Assembly (NCBI RefSeq): GCF_003028415.1
Contig: NZ_PYSV01000007.1
Location: 62,001 to 126,000, forward strand
Length of the DNA: 64,000 nucleotides
From: Deinococcus arcticus
GTDB taxonomy: Bacteria > Deinococcota > Deinococci > Deinococcales > Deinococcaceae
Direction of reading: 5' to 3'
The first letter of the stretch is position 1. Each line of letters starts with the position of its first letter. The position numbers were made by a program, and so were the translations under genes. The notes beneath the pieces are model-generated. The model saw only the letters and a list, made by a program, of their open reading frames with translations, did no database searches and was not told the DNA's origin. Below are positions 1 through 9,500 of this stretch, piece after piece.

Positions 1-301
1 CCTCCGCCGCCCCGGACGGAGCAGGGGGCGTCAGAAGGGGCCGGGGCGCCTGTGGAGCTTGCACAGCAGCCGTGGCCTGCGGGCTGCTTGGGGAAACAGT
101 TGTTAATGACGCCGGTTGTGGTGGTTGATCGGCTGGCCCCGCTGCACCTGCCTGGGTCGGGGCCGGCTGGGTTGCCTGCACAGCCTCGTCCTGGCCTGGC
201 CCCCAGCCTGCCTGCCGCAGCCCCCACAGGCCCAGGGCAAACAGCCCCAGGGTCCAGGCCAGCGCCCACAGCGCCCGACGCACCCACCACCACGCGCCCA
301 T
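1..301 (-). CDS. Membrane-anchored protein of unknown function, 3' end beyond the window
   Basis: An open frame of about 100 codons runs without a stop from an ATG at 299-301 to the left edge. The first 30 residues (starting MGAWWWVRRALWALAW) form a positively charged start and one hydrophobic segment, followed by a linker rich in Pro, Ala and Gln. This is typical of a membrane-anchored protein whose working domain lies beyond the window. A TACCCT box lies 5 bases before the ATG, a leaderless-type start, and the gene is divergent from moeA with a 58-base shared promoter region. No family is recognised; coding status rests on the open frame, the promoter-like box and the membrane segment. Confidence 0.55.
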   Translation of the reverse strand, partial: MGAWWWVRRALWALAWTLGLFALGLWGLRQAGWGPGQDEAVQATQPAPTQAGAAGPADQPPQPASLTTVSPSSPQATAAVQAPQAPRPLLTPPAPSGAAE

Positions 302-359
302 GCCTCAGGGTAGGCGGCGCGGGCCCGCGCCGGGTGCGCCGCGCGCCTATGCTGCCTTC

Positions 360-1547
360 ATGACCCGGCCCGACTTCCCCATGCACGTCACTGTTCAGGA
401 GGCCCGCGCCCATCTGGCGGTCCTTTTGCCTGTGCCTCCGCCCGAAACGCTGCCGCTGTTGCAGGCGCACGGCCGCACCCTGGCTGCCGACCTGCCCGCT
501 CTGGTCAGCCACCCCAGCGCCACCGAGAGCGCCCTGGACGGCATCGCCGCCCGTGAGGCCGACACGCAGGACGCCTGCCCGGCGGCGCCCGTGTGGCTGC
601 GGGTGGTGGGTGAGAGCCGCGCCGGCCTTCCCTTCGTGGGCGTGGTGGGCCCCGGCGAGTGCGTGCGCATCTACACGGGCGCGCCCCTGCCCCCCGGCAC
701 CGACGCCATCTGCCCGGTGGAACAGCTGAGCGGCGAGGGCGACCGGGTGGCCCTGCGGCGCCCCGCCCGCCCCGGTGACGTGCGCGCCGAGGGCGGGGAT
801 TTCCTCGCCGGGGCAGTGGTGCTGCGCGCCGGCGTGCTCCTGACCCCGGCGCGGCTGGCCCTGGCTGCCGCGCTGGGCCATGCCCAGGTTCCTGTGCGCC
901 GGCGGCGGCGGGTGGCGCTGCTGGCCACCGGCGACGAGGTGGTGCCCCCGGGCCAGCCCCTGCGCCCGGGGCAGGTGTACGACGCCAACTCCGTGGGCCT
1001 GCACGCCCTGCTGGCCGAGTGCGGCTGCGAGGTGGTGCCCCTGGGCCACGCCCCCGACTCCCCGGAGGCCCTGGCGGCCAGCCTGGAACAGGCCGGGGGC
1101 GCCGACCTGCTGCTGAGCAGCGGCGGAGTGAGCATGGGCAAATACGACTTTCTGCGCGACCTGCTGCTGGCACGCGGCGAGGTGAGTTTCTGGAAGGTGC
1201 GCATGCGCCCCGGCGGCCCCGCCCTGCTGGGCCGCTGGAACGGCCTGCCGGTGTTTGGCCTGCCCGGCAACCCGGTCAGCAGCCTCGTGGTGTTCGGGGT
1301 GATTGTGCGCCCGGTCCTGACCGGGCAGGCGCCGCCGACCCTGCGCCTGCGCGCCGCCACGCCCTTTGCCGCCCTGCCGGACAAAACGGCCTTCTGGCGC
1401 GCGATTCTTCAGGACGGCGCCGCGCACGACTACGGCGCCCAGGGCAGCGGCATCCTGCGCTCCCTCAGCGAGGCCCAGGCCCTGGTGGTGGTGCCCCAGG
1501 GGCAGCCAGTGGCGGCGGGGGAAGAGGTGGAGGTGCTGCTTTTGTAG
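360..1547 (+). CDS. moeA: Molybdopterin molybdotransferase MoeA
   Basis: MoeA inserts molybdate into adenylylated molybdopterin, the last step of molybdenum cofactor synthesis, in the cytoplasm. The 395-residue product has the family signatures: TGDEVV near residue 190 followed by a PG..YDANS stretch, SGGVSMGKYD around 254-263, and LPGNP at 301-305. Length is normal for the family. The frame is open 20 codons further upstream, but the ATG at 360 is preferred because a TATGCT box at 348-353 sits 6 bases before it, as for a leaderless transcript. It is divergent from the left-edge gene and convergent with the amylase gene; no other Moco gene is nearby. Confidence 0.93.
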   Translation: MTRPDFPMHVTVQEARAHLAVLLPVPPPETLPLLQAHGRTLAADLPALVSHPSATESALDGIAAREADTQDACPAAPVWLRVVGESRAGLPFVGVVGPGECVRIYTGAPLPPGTDAICPVEQLSGEGDRVALRRPARPGDVRAEGGDFLAGAVVLRAGVLLTPARLALAAALGHAQVPVRRRRRVALLATGDEVVPPGQPLRPGQVYDANSVGLHALLAECGCEVVPLGHAPDSPEALAASLEQAGGADLLLSSGGVSMGKYDFLRDLLLARGEVSFWKVRMRPGGPALLGRWNGLPVFGLPGNPVSSLVVFGVIVRPVLTGQAPPTLRLRAATPFAALPDKTAFWRAILQDGAAHDYGAQGSGILRSLSEAQALVVVPQGQPVAAGEEVEVLLL

Positions 1548-1557
1548 TGTGCAGGGC

Positions 1558-1614
1558 GCGGGGCGCGGGAGGCAGGGTCGGGTTTCTTTCCGCGTACTGC
1601 TTCCCGCGCCCCGC
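1558..1614. repeat. Heptamer-type inverted repeat between convergent moeA and amylase genes
   Basis: Arms at 1558-1575 and 1597-1614 match at 17 of 18 positions. The left arm is built from GGCGCGG-type units repeated every 7 bases. It lies between two 3' ends and may act as a bidirectional terminator, but it has no clear T tract. It resembles the other heptamer inverted repeats in this window. Confidence 0.6.
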
Positions 1615-1620
1615 CTCGGG

Positions 1621-3084
1621 TTAAGCCGGCACCAGCACCAGTCCACCCCGCGCGGGCACGCCCAGGGGCGTGTCGCCGGTCAGGTGAACAGCCCGGCCGG
1701 TCAGCACGTCGCGGTAGGCCCCGGGCTGAACGCCGGTAAAGGGCAGGTGCGCCGCCCTCAGGCCCGTGTTCAGGCCCACGTAGGCGTCGCCGCGTTCGTG
1801 GCGCCGGGCGTACACCAGGCCTTCCCCCTGCGCGTGGGTGACTTCAAAGGTGCCGCGTCCCAGGGCGGGGGTGGCGTGGCGGGCAGCGGTCAGGCGGCGG
1901 GTCAGGGCCAGCGTGTCCATGTTCCATTCGCGCTCGTCCCAGGGAAAGGCGCGGCGGCAGTCGGGGTCGGGGCCGCCGGGCAGGCCGATCTCGTCGCCGT
2001 AATAGATGCAGGGCGCGCCCACATAGGTCATCTGGAAGATGGTGGCAAGGTGGTACGCGCTGGCGTCGCCGCCCACGGCGGTCAGAAAGCGCGCGGTGTC
2101 GTGCGAGTCCAGCAGGTTCAGCTGCACGCGCACCACGTCCGGGTGGTACATCTGCGTCACTTCAGTCATGCGCGCGCCGAACGTGGCGGCGTCCATGGGG
2201 TCCACGCGCCCGGTGCCGCTGCGCTCGTTCATGGGGTGGTCCAGCGTGCGGGCCCCGAAAAAGGCCAGGCAGGGCCGGGTGAAGTGGTAGTTCATCACGG
2301 CGTCAAACTGGTCGCCCGCCAGCCAGCGGTGCGCGTCGCCCCAGATTTCTCCCACGATGTAGGCCTCGGGGTTGATCGCCTTGACGCGGCGGCGGAACTC
2401 CTGCCAGAAGGCGTCGTCGTCAATCTCGTTGGGCACGTCCAGGCGCCAGCCGTCTATGCCAAAGCGAATCCAGTGTTCGGCCACGTCCCACAGAAATTCG
2501 CGTACGGCCGGGGTGTCGGTGTTGAACTTGGGCAGTGCGCGGTTGCCCCACCACGCCGCGTAGTGGGCGGGCTTGCTCTCATCGTAGGCGTTCAGCGGCC
2601 AGCCCGATGGGTGAAACCAGTCGCGGTAGGCGCTGCCCTCGCCCTGTTCCAGCAGGTCACTGAACTGAAAAAAGCCCCGGCTGGCGTGGTTAAACACACC
2701 GTCCAGCACCACGCGGATGCCCCGGGCGTGCGCCTCATCAATGAGAAAGCGCAGCGCCGCGTTCCCGCCCAGCATGGGGTCCACCTGGTAATAGTCGTGC
2801 GTGTGGTAGCGGTGGTTGGCCGCCGACTGAAACACCGGGCAGAAATAGATGGCGTTCACGCCCAGCGAGGCGATGTGGTCCAGCTTCTCGGCCACGCCCC
2901 ACAGGTCGCCCCCCATGTATTTCTGAAAATGGGGCGGGGCGCCCCAGGGCTGCAGGTTCAGGCCCCCGACGCGGCCAGAGCGGGCGAAGCGGTCAGGGAA
3001 AATCTGATAGAACACCGCGTCTGTCACCCACTCGGGCGTGATGGGATGCGGGGCGAGATGCTGGTCAGGGTGGAGCGCTTCCAT
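1621..3084 (-). CDS. GH13 alpha-amylase family enzyme (neopullulanase/cyclomaltodextrinase-like)
   Basis: A 487-residue intracellular glycoside hydrolase (no signal peptide) that should cleave alpha-glucan oligosaccharides. The GH13 core is complete: DGVFNH at 128-133, GWRLDV with nucleophile Asp216, GEIW with acid/base Glu246, and LDSHD ending at Asp329. LPKFN at 184-188 corresponds to the MPKLN motif that marks the neopullulanase/cyclomaltodextrinase group, but the usual N-terminal starch-binding domain is absent. The start at 3084 is chosen because the family sequence begins there; codons further upstream are only the reverse frame of the next gene. A TATCCT box lies 9 bases before it. Substrate specificity cannot be read from sequence. 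Confidence 0.88.
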   Translation of the reverse strand: MEALHPDQHLAPHPITPEWVTDAVFYQIFPDRFARSGRVGGLNLQPWGAPPHFQKYMGGDLWGVAEKLDHIASLGVNAIYFCPVFQSAANHRYHTHDYYQVDPMLGGNAALRFLIDEAHARGIRVVLDGVFNHASRGFFQFSDLLEQGEGSAYRDWFHPSGWPLNAYDESKPAHYAAWWGNRALPKFNTDTPAVREFLWDVAEHWIRFGIDGWRLDVPNEIDDDAFWQEFRRRVKAINPEAYIVGEIWGDAHRWLAGDQFDAVMNYHFTRPCLAFFGARTLDHPMNERSGTGRVDPMDAATFGARMTEVTQMYHPDVVRVQLNLLDSHDTARFLTAVGGDASAYHLATIFQMTYVGAPCIYYGDEIGLPGGPDPDCRRAFPWDEREWNMDTLALTRRLTAARHATPALGRGTFEVTHAQGEGLVYARRHERGDAYVGLNTGLRAAHLPFTGVQPGAYRDVLTGRAVHLTGDTPLGVPARGGLVLVPA

Positions 3085-3157
3085 GTCCGGGAGAGGATAG
3101 CGGCCCCAGGCTCTCGCGCCTCTGACAGGGGAAACAAAAACTGGACAGGGCCGGGCT

Positions 3158-4462
3158 TCAGCCGGGCGGGTCCTGGGCCCAGCGCCGCACGAAGGCCCGC
3201 GCTTCGTCCGGGGTGCGCACCTCGCCCAGGGCGGCGGCCTCGGCCAGGGCGCGGGCGGCCTGCCCCACGCGGGGGCCGGGCGGCGTGCCCAGCAGCGCCA
3301 TGATGTCCTCGCCGCGCAGCAGGGGCGGCGGCGCGCTGGGCTGGTCTTCAAGCGCCGCAAGCACCCGGGCCATCGCCTGGGCGTAGGCGTGGCGGCTGGC
3401 CCCAGAACTCGCCGGGCCCCGCGCGGCTTCCCGGTCGGCCAGCATCACACTCAGCAGCGCCGGCAGCAGCTCGCGGCGGCGGTGGACAAAGCGCCGGGCC
3501 TCGCGCTCGGTGGCCGGCAGCGGCACCATATGCGCCCCCACCAGCGCCGAGGCGCGGCGGATGTCGTCGCCAGGCAGTTTCAGCCGGGTCAGGATCTGCG
3601 TGGTCAGGGCCGCGCCCACCTTGTCATGGCCGTGAAAGGACTGGCGCCCGGTCTGGGGATCACGCGCGTGGGTGCGCGGCTTGCCCACGTCGTGCAGCAG
3701 GGCGGCCCAGCGCAGGGGCAGTGGCGCGTGGGGTTCCCGGGCCAGCAGCTGGTGCAGGGCTTCGAGGTTGTGGTGAAACACATCCAGGTGGTGAAAGCCG
3801 CCCTGGATCAGGCCCAGTCCCTCGCGCAGCTCCGGGAGGGTCAGGGCCAGCAGGCCCAGCGCTTCGAGGCGCAGCAGGCCGCGCGCCGCCTCCGGGTGGC
3901 CCAGCAGGGCGTGCAGTTCGTCGCGCACCCGTTCCGGGGCCGGCGGGGGCAGGGCGCCGCCCGCCAGACCGGCCGCCACCTCGCGCACCCCCGTTTCGGT
4001 GGCGGCCTCCAGCCGGAAGCCCAGCGTGACCTCAAAGCGCGCCGCGCGCCACGCCCGCAGGGGATCGGCGCGCAGGTTCTCCGGGGCCACCATGCGCAGC
4101 CGCCGCGCCCGCAGATCCCCCAGGCCGCCGGTGGGGTCCAGCACCCGCCCATTCGCGTCTATCCCCATGGCATTGACCGTGAAATCGCGCCGCTGCAGAT
4201 CGGCGTTCAGGTCGGCGGGCAGTGGCACCAGGTCATGCTGCACGCCGTCCGGGGCATGCACCCGCCAGTAGCCGCGTTCGTCGTCCAGCACAAAGGCCGC
4301 GCCCCTGGTGGCCCCGGCCAGGGCCAGCGCCGCCGCCCTGGGGTCCGGCACCGCCCAGTCGTAGTCCTTGGCGGCCACCCCGCGCAGCCAGTCGCGCGCC
4401 GCGCCGCCCACCAGCAGCGCGCCGGGCGGGAAGGGCGGCAGGGGAGGGCGGCGGCGAAACAT
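3158..4462 (-). CDS. cca: tRNA nucleotidyltransferase (CCA/CC/A-adding family) with HD domain
   Basis: A 434-residue class II nucleotidyltransferase that builds or repairs tRNA 3' ends. [13 protein letters not shown] at 16-28 and DYDWAV at 33-38 form the catalytic strand with metal-binding Asp33 and Asp35; [10 protein letters not shown] at 91-100 is the next core motif. A later [11 protein letters not shown] stretch is an HD phosphohydrolase motif. In deinococci CCA addition is known to be split between a CC-adding and an A-adding enzyme, so which activity this copy has cannot be settled here. The ATG at 4462 has a TAGCAT box 6 bases upstream, a leaderless-type start. The tRNA-Ala gene lies just beyond on the other strand. 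Confidence 0.87.
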   Translation of the reverse strand: MFRRRPPLPPFPPGALLVGGAARDWLRGVAAKDYDWAVPDPRAAALALAGATRGAAFVLDDERGYWRVHAPDGVQHDLVPLPADLNADLQRRDFTVNAMGIDANGRVLDPTGGLGDLRARRLRMVAPENLRADPLRAWRAARFEVTLGFRLEAATETGVREVAAGLAGGALPPPAPERVRDELHALLGHPEAARGLLRLEALGLLALTLPELREGLGLIQGGFHHLDVFHHNLEALHQLLAREPHAPLPLRWAALLHDVGKPRTHARDPQTGRQSFHGHDKVGAALTTQILTRLKLPGDDIRRASALVGAHMVPLPATEREARRFVHRRRELLPALLSVMLADREAARGPASSGASRHAYAQAMARVLAALEDQPSAPPPLLRGEDIMALLGTPPGPRVGQAARALAEAAALGEVRTPDEARAFVRRWAQDPPG

Positions 4463-4582
4463 GCGCGCATGCTACGCGCCCCTGCCCCGGGGTGGCCATC
4501 CGCCATCTGGCGAGCGCCGCCGGCCGGGTAAGGGGCCACGCTTGCCAAGCCGGAAAGGCTCTGCTACAGTGCCGGGCGCTGA

Positions 4583-4657
<75 letters not shown>

Positions 4658-4661
4658 AGAA

Positions 4662-4693
4662 GGGAACACGGTTGATGCCGTGTTCCCTTTTTT
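4662..4693 (+). terminator. Intrinsic terminator after tRNA-Ala(UGC)
   Basis: A perfect 10-bp stem (4662-4671 with 4678-4687), a 6-base loop and six T residues (4688-4693), placed 5 bases after the tRNA 3' end. Confidence 0.95.
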
Positions 4694-4873
4694 CTGGTTT
4701 GGCACAGGATTGGCACAGGGGCCGTGCCTGCGCGCCCGCCTCCCGCGCCCCCCGTCATCCTCCGAAGGTTTACGCCCCTGCCGGCTGCACCCTGTTCACA
4801 TTGGGCAGCGCGGCGCGGCGGGCCCTTTTACACTGCGGGTCAGCCTGTTCAGCGCCCCCAAGGAGGCCCGCCC

Positions 4874-5155
4874 ATGACCCAGTACGTGAACCCCGATCTG
4901 CAGGGCGATTCGCCCGCGTGGCTCAGCTTTATCTGGATTGCCTTTCTGGCCAGCCTCAGCCTGCTGCTGCTGGGCATCTACTTCATTCCGGTGAACTGGT
5001 GGATCAAGGGCTACCTGTACATGGGCACCCTGTTCCTGACCGCCAGCACCCTCACCCTCAGCAAGAGCCTGCGCGACAAACACGAGCACGAGCGGCTGGT
5101 CAACCGGGTCAAACACGCCCGCACCGAGCAGGTGCTCAGCAAGTACGAGAGTTGA
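4874..5155 (+). CDS. YiaA/YiaB-type small inner-membrane protein
   Basis: A 93-residue protein with two hydrophobic segments (about residues 15-38 and 44-63) and a charged, helical C-terminal tail. The pattern fits the YiaA/YiaB family of small membrane proteins, whose role is unknown. The ATG at 4874 is chosen because AGGAGG at 4861-4866 sits 7 bases before it; the frame is open upstream but without other support. It stands alone between tRNA-Ala and the dehydrogenase-like gene. Confidence 0.78.
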   Translation: MTQYVNPDLQGDSPAWLSFIWIAFLASLSLLLLGIYFIPVNWWIKGYLYMGTLFLTASTLTLSKSLRDKHEHERLVNRVKHARTEQVLSKYES

Positions 5156-5242
5156 GGGCAGTCCTGGGGCTGGTCCTGCGTCCCTAAGCCCGCCCTGAGC
5201 ACCGGACCATCCCGGCCTCACCAGGCGCTGGTGTGATGGGGC

Positions 5243-6373
5243 ATGACGCCCCACATCTGCGCCGCCCTGCTGACCCTGGCCCTGACGGGCACCGCCTGCA
5301 CCCAGTTGGGAGCCGGGCCCAGCCCCGCCCCGGGTACCCCGCCGGACACCAGTGGTTTCACGGTGCCGGCGGGCTTCAGCGTGACCCCCTACGCCGAGGG
5401 GTTCAGAAAGCCGCGCCTGATGGCGGTGGCGGGCAACGGGGACGTGCTGCTCAGCGACACCGGGGCGGGCACCGTGTACGTGCTGCCCGACCGCAACGGT
5501 GACGGCGCCGCCGACCGTAAGGAGGTTTACGCCAGCGGCCTGAACCAGCCGCACGGGCTGGCACTGCACGGCGGCTTTCTGTACGTGGCGAACACCGACG
5601 GCGTGGTGCGCTTTCCCTATGCGGCGGGTGACGTGAAGGCCAGCGGGCCCGCGCAGCCGGTGGTGTCGCTGCCTGGGGGCGGCGGACACTCCACCCGCAC
5701 GGTGGTGTTTGGCCCGGACGGGCGCATGTACGTCTCGGTGGGCAGCACCTGCAATGTCTGCGAGGAAACCGATGCCCGGCGCGCGGCGGTCTGGGTGTAC
5801 GACGCGGACGGCAGCAATGGCCGCCTGTTCGCCAGCGGCCTGCGCAACGCGGTGGGCCTGGAGTGGTTTGGCGGGCAACTGTATGCCACCAACAACGGCC
5901 GAGACCAGCTGGGCGACGACATTCCACCCGAAGCCTTCTGGCGCCTGAGCGACGGCGGCTTTTACGGCTGGCCCTACTGCTACCCCACCCAGCCCGGGCA
6001 GCCACAGGTGTGGGACAGCAATTTTGGCAAGCGCACGGCCGCGACCTGCACGGGCGCCGTGCCGGCCCTGGCGCTCACCACTGCGCACTCGGCGCCGCTG
6101 GGGCTGGCGTTCTACACCGGCAAGACCTTCCCGGCGCGCTACCAGGGGCAGATGTTCGTGGCCCTGCACGGCAGCTGGAACCGCACGGAAAAGAGCGGCT
6201 ACAAGGTCATCACCGTGGATCCCCAGACGGGCCAGAGCGCCGATTTCCTGACCGGTTTCCTGAAGGGCGGCGCGGTGAGCGGGCGCCCGGTGGACCTCGC
6301 CGTGACCCCGGACGGCGCCCTGCTGCTCACCGACGACGGTGCCGGCCGGGTGTGGCGCATCCAGGCCCGCTGA
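5243..6373 (+). CDS. Exported PQQ-dependent glucose/sorbosone dehydrogenase-like protein
   Basis: A 376-residue exported protein with a six-bladed propeller of the glucose/sorbosone dehydrogenase family (the soluble aldose dehydrogenase fold that uses PQQ). It starts with a short hydrophobic leader ending in a Cys at residue 19, so it may be a lipoprotein, although the lipobox is weak. Recognisable blade motifs include FRKPRLMAV, GLNQPHGLAL, a Cys pair in STCNVC, and LHGSWNR near the C-terminus. Substrate and PQQ use are inferred only from family. No PQQ synthesis genes are nearby. The start has no clear ribosome site. Confidence 0.8.
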   Translation: MTPHICAALLTLALTGTACTQLGAGPSPAPGTPPDTSGFTVPAGFSVTPYAEGFRKPRLMAVAGNGDVLLSDTGAGTVYVLPDRNGDGAADRKEVYASGLNQPHGLALHGGFLYVANTDGVVRFPYAAGDVKASGPAQPVVSLPGGGGHSTRTVVFGPDGRMYVSVGSTCNVCEETDARRAAVWVYDADGSNGRLFASGLRNAVGLEWFGGQLYATNNGRDQLGDDIPPEAFWRLSDGGFYGWPYCYPTQPGQPQVWDSNFGKRTAATCTGAVPALALTTAHSAPLGLAFYTGKTFPARYQGQMFVALHGSWNRTEKSGYKVITVDPQTGQSADFLTGFLKGGAVSGRPVDLAVTPDGALLLTDDGAGRVWRIQAR

Positions 6374-6427
6374 GCCCTGCCCCAGACCCCACAGCTCTTT
6401 TTGCCCAGGCGCGCTAGACTCGGGGGC

Positions 6428-6505
6428 GTGTTTGTTCCCGCCGCACCGCCGCTCCTCGCTTCTGTGCCGGGACGGGCCGCCCCCCGGGGCCCTGGCGCCG
6501 CATGA
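6428..6505 (+). CDS. Possible leaderless 25-codon upstream ORF overlapping the SNF2 start
   Basis: A TAGACT box at 6415-6420 is followed 7 bases later by GTG at 6428. That frame runs 25 codons and stops at the TGA (6503-6505) that overlaps the helicase ATG in an ATGA arrangement. If the transcript begins at the GTG, translation of this frame would deliver ribosomes to the helicase start, which has no ribosome site of its own. The peptide is rich in Pro and Ala and resembles nothing known; it may have no function beyond coupling. Confidence 0.35.
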   Translation: MFVPAAPPLLASVPGRAAPRGPGAA

Positions 6506-9500
6506 AGCTCAGCCGACTGCCCCCCGGTTTTGCGCTGGACACCGCCGCGCAGGGCCTGGCGCTGCGTGAGGAAGCGGTGCGGGACACCGAGCGCTGCTGG
6601 ACCGATCTGGGCTGGCACGCCGAGGCCAATGTGCATGACGACGGCGCCGTGTACCGCGCGACCGTGGACCTGCTGCCGCCCCCGGACCCGCAGCTGCGCG
6701 GCTCCAGCTGCACCTGCGGGCGCTACCGCTGCCGCCATGTGGCCGCGCTGGTGCTGGCCACCGACCCCCCGCCCGGCCCGCGCCCGGCGCCCCGGGAGCT
6801 GCCGGCCGACGCCCCGCCTACCGAGGAACCGCTGGACGCGCGCACCCAGCAGTGGCTGGCCGCCTTTGGTGAACAGCAGAGCCCCGGCCGGGGCCGGCAG
6901 TTTGAACTGCGCTACGTGCTGCGCCTGCTGCCCCCGGCCACAGCGGGAGGTGGGGGGCGGCGCGTAGCCCTGAAGCTGGTGCGCCTACCCCTGCGCGCCG
7001 GCGAGGGCGCCGACCTGCGCGGAGCCGAGCCCTACGCCCTGCCGCGTACGCTGTCCACCGCCCCGGCCTTTGCGCGGCGCGACGCCGGACTGCTGCGTTT
7101 GCTGGAGGTGGCGGCCACCCCCACCCACCAGCCCGGCCGCTGGCAGGAAGAGCTGCACGCCCTGAACGACCACCCCGCCGCTGACCTGCTGCTGGACGAA
7201 CTACTGGCCACTGGCCGCCTGTGCTGGGAGCGCCCCGAACTCCTGCTGACCCGGGGCCCGGACCTGCGCGGCCAACTGGCGTGGTTGCCCGACGCCCGGG
7301 GCGCCCAGACGCCCACCCTGCATGTGGACGATCACCCGGACGCCCAAGTGCTGCCCACGCCCCGGCCCTGGGCCGCGCTGCCGGCCGCCGGTCAGCTGTG
7401 CCGCGTGCTGACCGGCGCCCCGCCCGAGACGGTGGCCCGCTTTCTGGCGGGGCCCACCCTGCCGCCCGCCCAGGCGGTGGCCCTGGCCCACGCCATCACG
7501 GCCTCCGGCCTGAGGTTGCCCATTCCGCAGACGGTGCAGGTGCGCGAGGAACGCCTGCCGTACACGCCGCAGCTGCACCTGCTGGCCCGGCCCGCCACCT
7601 TCCACGCCTACAGCGGCGCCCGCACCGCCGTGACCCTGCCGGTGGCCGAACTGCGCCACGCCTACGCAGGCCTGACGGTCCCTGACCTGCAGGACAGCGC
7701 GGGCCCGGCGGTGTTCCGGGGTGGTGTACTGACCCGCGTGAGCCGCGACCCGGCGGCCGAGCGCGACGCGGCGCGCACCGTGGCCCTGGCCGGCTTCATG
7801 ACGGTAGAAGAGGCGTTCGGGCACGACTACGCCCTGCCGGAGGCTGACCGCCTGCTCACCCTGGGCGACGAGGCCGCCTGGATGGCCTTTTTGCAGGGTG
7901 GGGGCCGCGCCGAACTGGAAGCGCAGGGCCTGAGCCTTCACCTGCACCCCGATTTCCCCCTGAACTACGCCGAGATCACCGACTGGTACGGCGAGGCCGA
8001 CGACAGCCACGGCGGCTGGTTCACGCTGGACCTGGGGATTGTGGTGGACGGGCAGCGCCTGTCGCTGCTGCCCATTCTGGCCGACCTGATTGCCCGGCAG
8101 CCCCACCTGTTTGCCCCCGAGGCCCTGGCCGAACTGCCGGACGATGAGGTGCTGCACGCGTCACTGGATGATGGCCGCCGCGTGGCCCTGCCGGCCGGGC
8201 GGGTGCGCGCCATTCTGGGCGTGCTGGTCGAGTTGAACCTGCGCGACCTGCCGCCGGGGCCGCTGCGCCTGCCCCTGCTGGACGCCGCCCGGCTGGCGCA
8301 GCTGGAAGAGGCGGTGCAGGCCCGCTGGCTGGGCGCCGAGCGCCTGCTGGACCTGGGCCGCCGCCTGCGCGACTTTACCGGCGTGCAGGAGATTGAGCCG
8401 CCTGCGGGCCTGCGGGCCGAACTGCGCCCCTACCAGCTTCAGGGCGTGGCGTGGCTGCAGTTCCTGCGTGAATACGGCGTGGGCGGCATTCTGGCCGACG
8501 ACATGGGGCTGGGCAAGGCCCAGCCGCTGGACGCCCGCGTTCTAACGCCTCTGGGCTGGCGCCGAATGGGCGAGCTGCAAGTGGGCGACCACGTTATCGG
8601 CCGCGACGGCCGCCCCACACGCGTGATTGGCGTTTATCCGCAGGGAGAGCGCCCTATCTACCGCGTCACCCTCACTGACGGCGCCAGCACGGAGGTTGAC
8701 GAGGAGCATCTGTGGGCCGTCAATACGCCTGTTCGCAAGCGGCGCGGCCTGCCGGAACAGGTGCTGACCACCGCCCAGATTCGGGATTCGCTGACCGACG
8801 CAGCCGGGAATCTGAAGCACTACCTCCCGGTGGTAGAGGCCGTACAGTTCGCCCCGCAGCCCCTGCCCATTGACCCCTACACCCTTGGGGCTCTCCTGGG
8901 CGACGGCCACCTCACGCGTGGGCTGGGGATCACCTCCGAGGACGAACTGGTCGGGGCCCTGACGCTGCCAACAGGTGTGGAAGCCCGGCACGCTGAGCGC
9001 CTGACGGAGCGGGTGAGTACCTACCGGCTGGTGAGCGGTGGACGCCTCACACCCAACCCGCTGAGAGACGAGTTGAAAGCCCTGGGCCTGCATGGTTGTA
9101 ACGACTGCGCCAAGTTCATCCCGGAATCGTATCTGCGCGGCAGTCCCGATCAGCGGCTGGCCGCCCTGCAAGGCCTGCTGGACACGGACGGCCATGCAGG
9201 CGTGGTCGTCGAGTACGTCAGCGTCTCCGAGGCGTTGGCGCGCGGCGTGGTGGAACTCGTGCAGTCGCTGGGAGGCACGGCCCGCATTCGGCAGAAGGCG
9301 ACCACCCACGTTTATGGGGGCGAACGCCGAACAGGCGAGGCCTGGCGGGTCGCCCTGAAGCTGCCCCCGCACCTTGACCCGTTCCGGTTGCCGGCCAAAC
9401 TGGCGGCCTACCGCCGCTCCAGCAAGTCCCCGCCCAGCCGGGGCATGCGGCGCATTGAATATGTGGGCCGGAAAGAGGCCCAGTGCATTGCCGTGGCTGC

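Noticed and set aside
52..363. Forward ORF of 103 codons at the left edge
   Set aside because: Composition is that of the reverse complement of the minus-strand membrane-anchored gene; no start signal and no recognisable domain.
1621..3360. Amylase ORF starting at 3360
   Set aside because: The extra 92 codons are the reverse frame of the CCA-enzyme gene and lack family sequence; start moved to 3084.
4727..4770. Heptamer-like GC-rich stretch after tRNA-Ala
   Set aside because: Periodicity is weak and there is no second arm; it is probably composition only.
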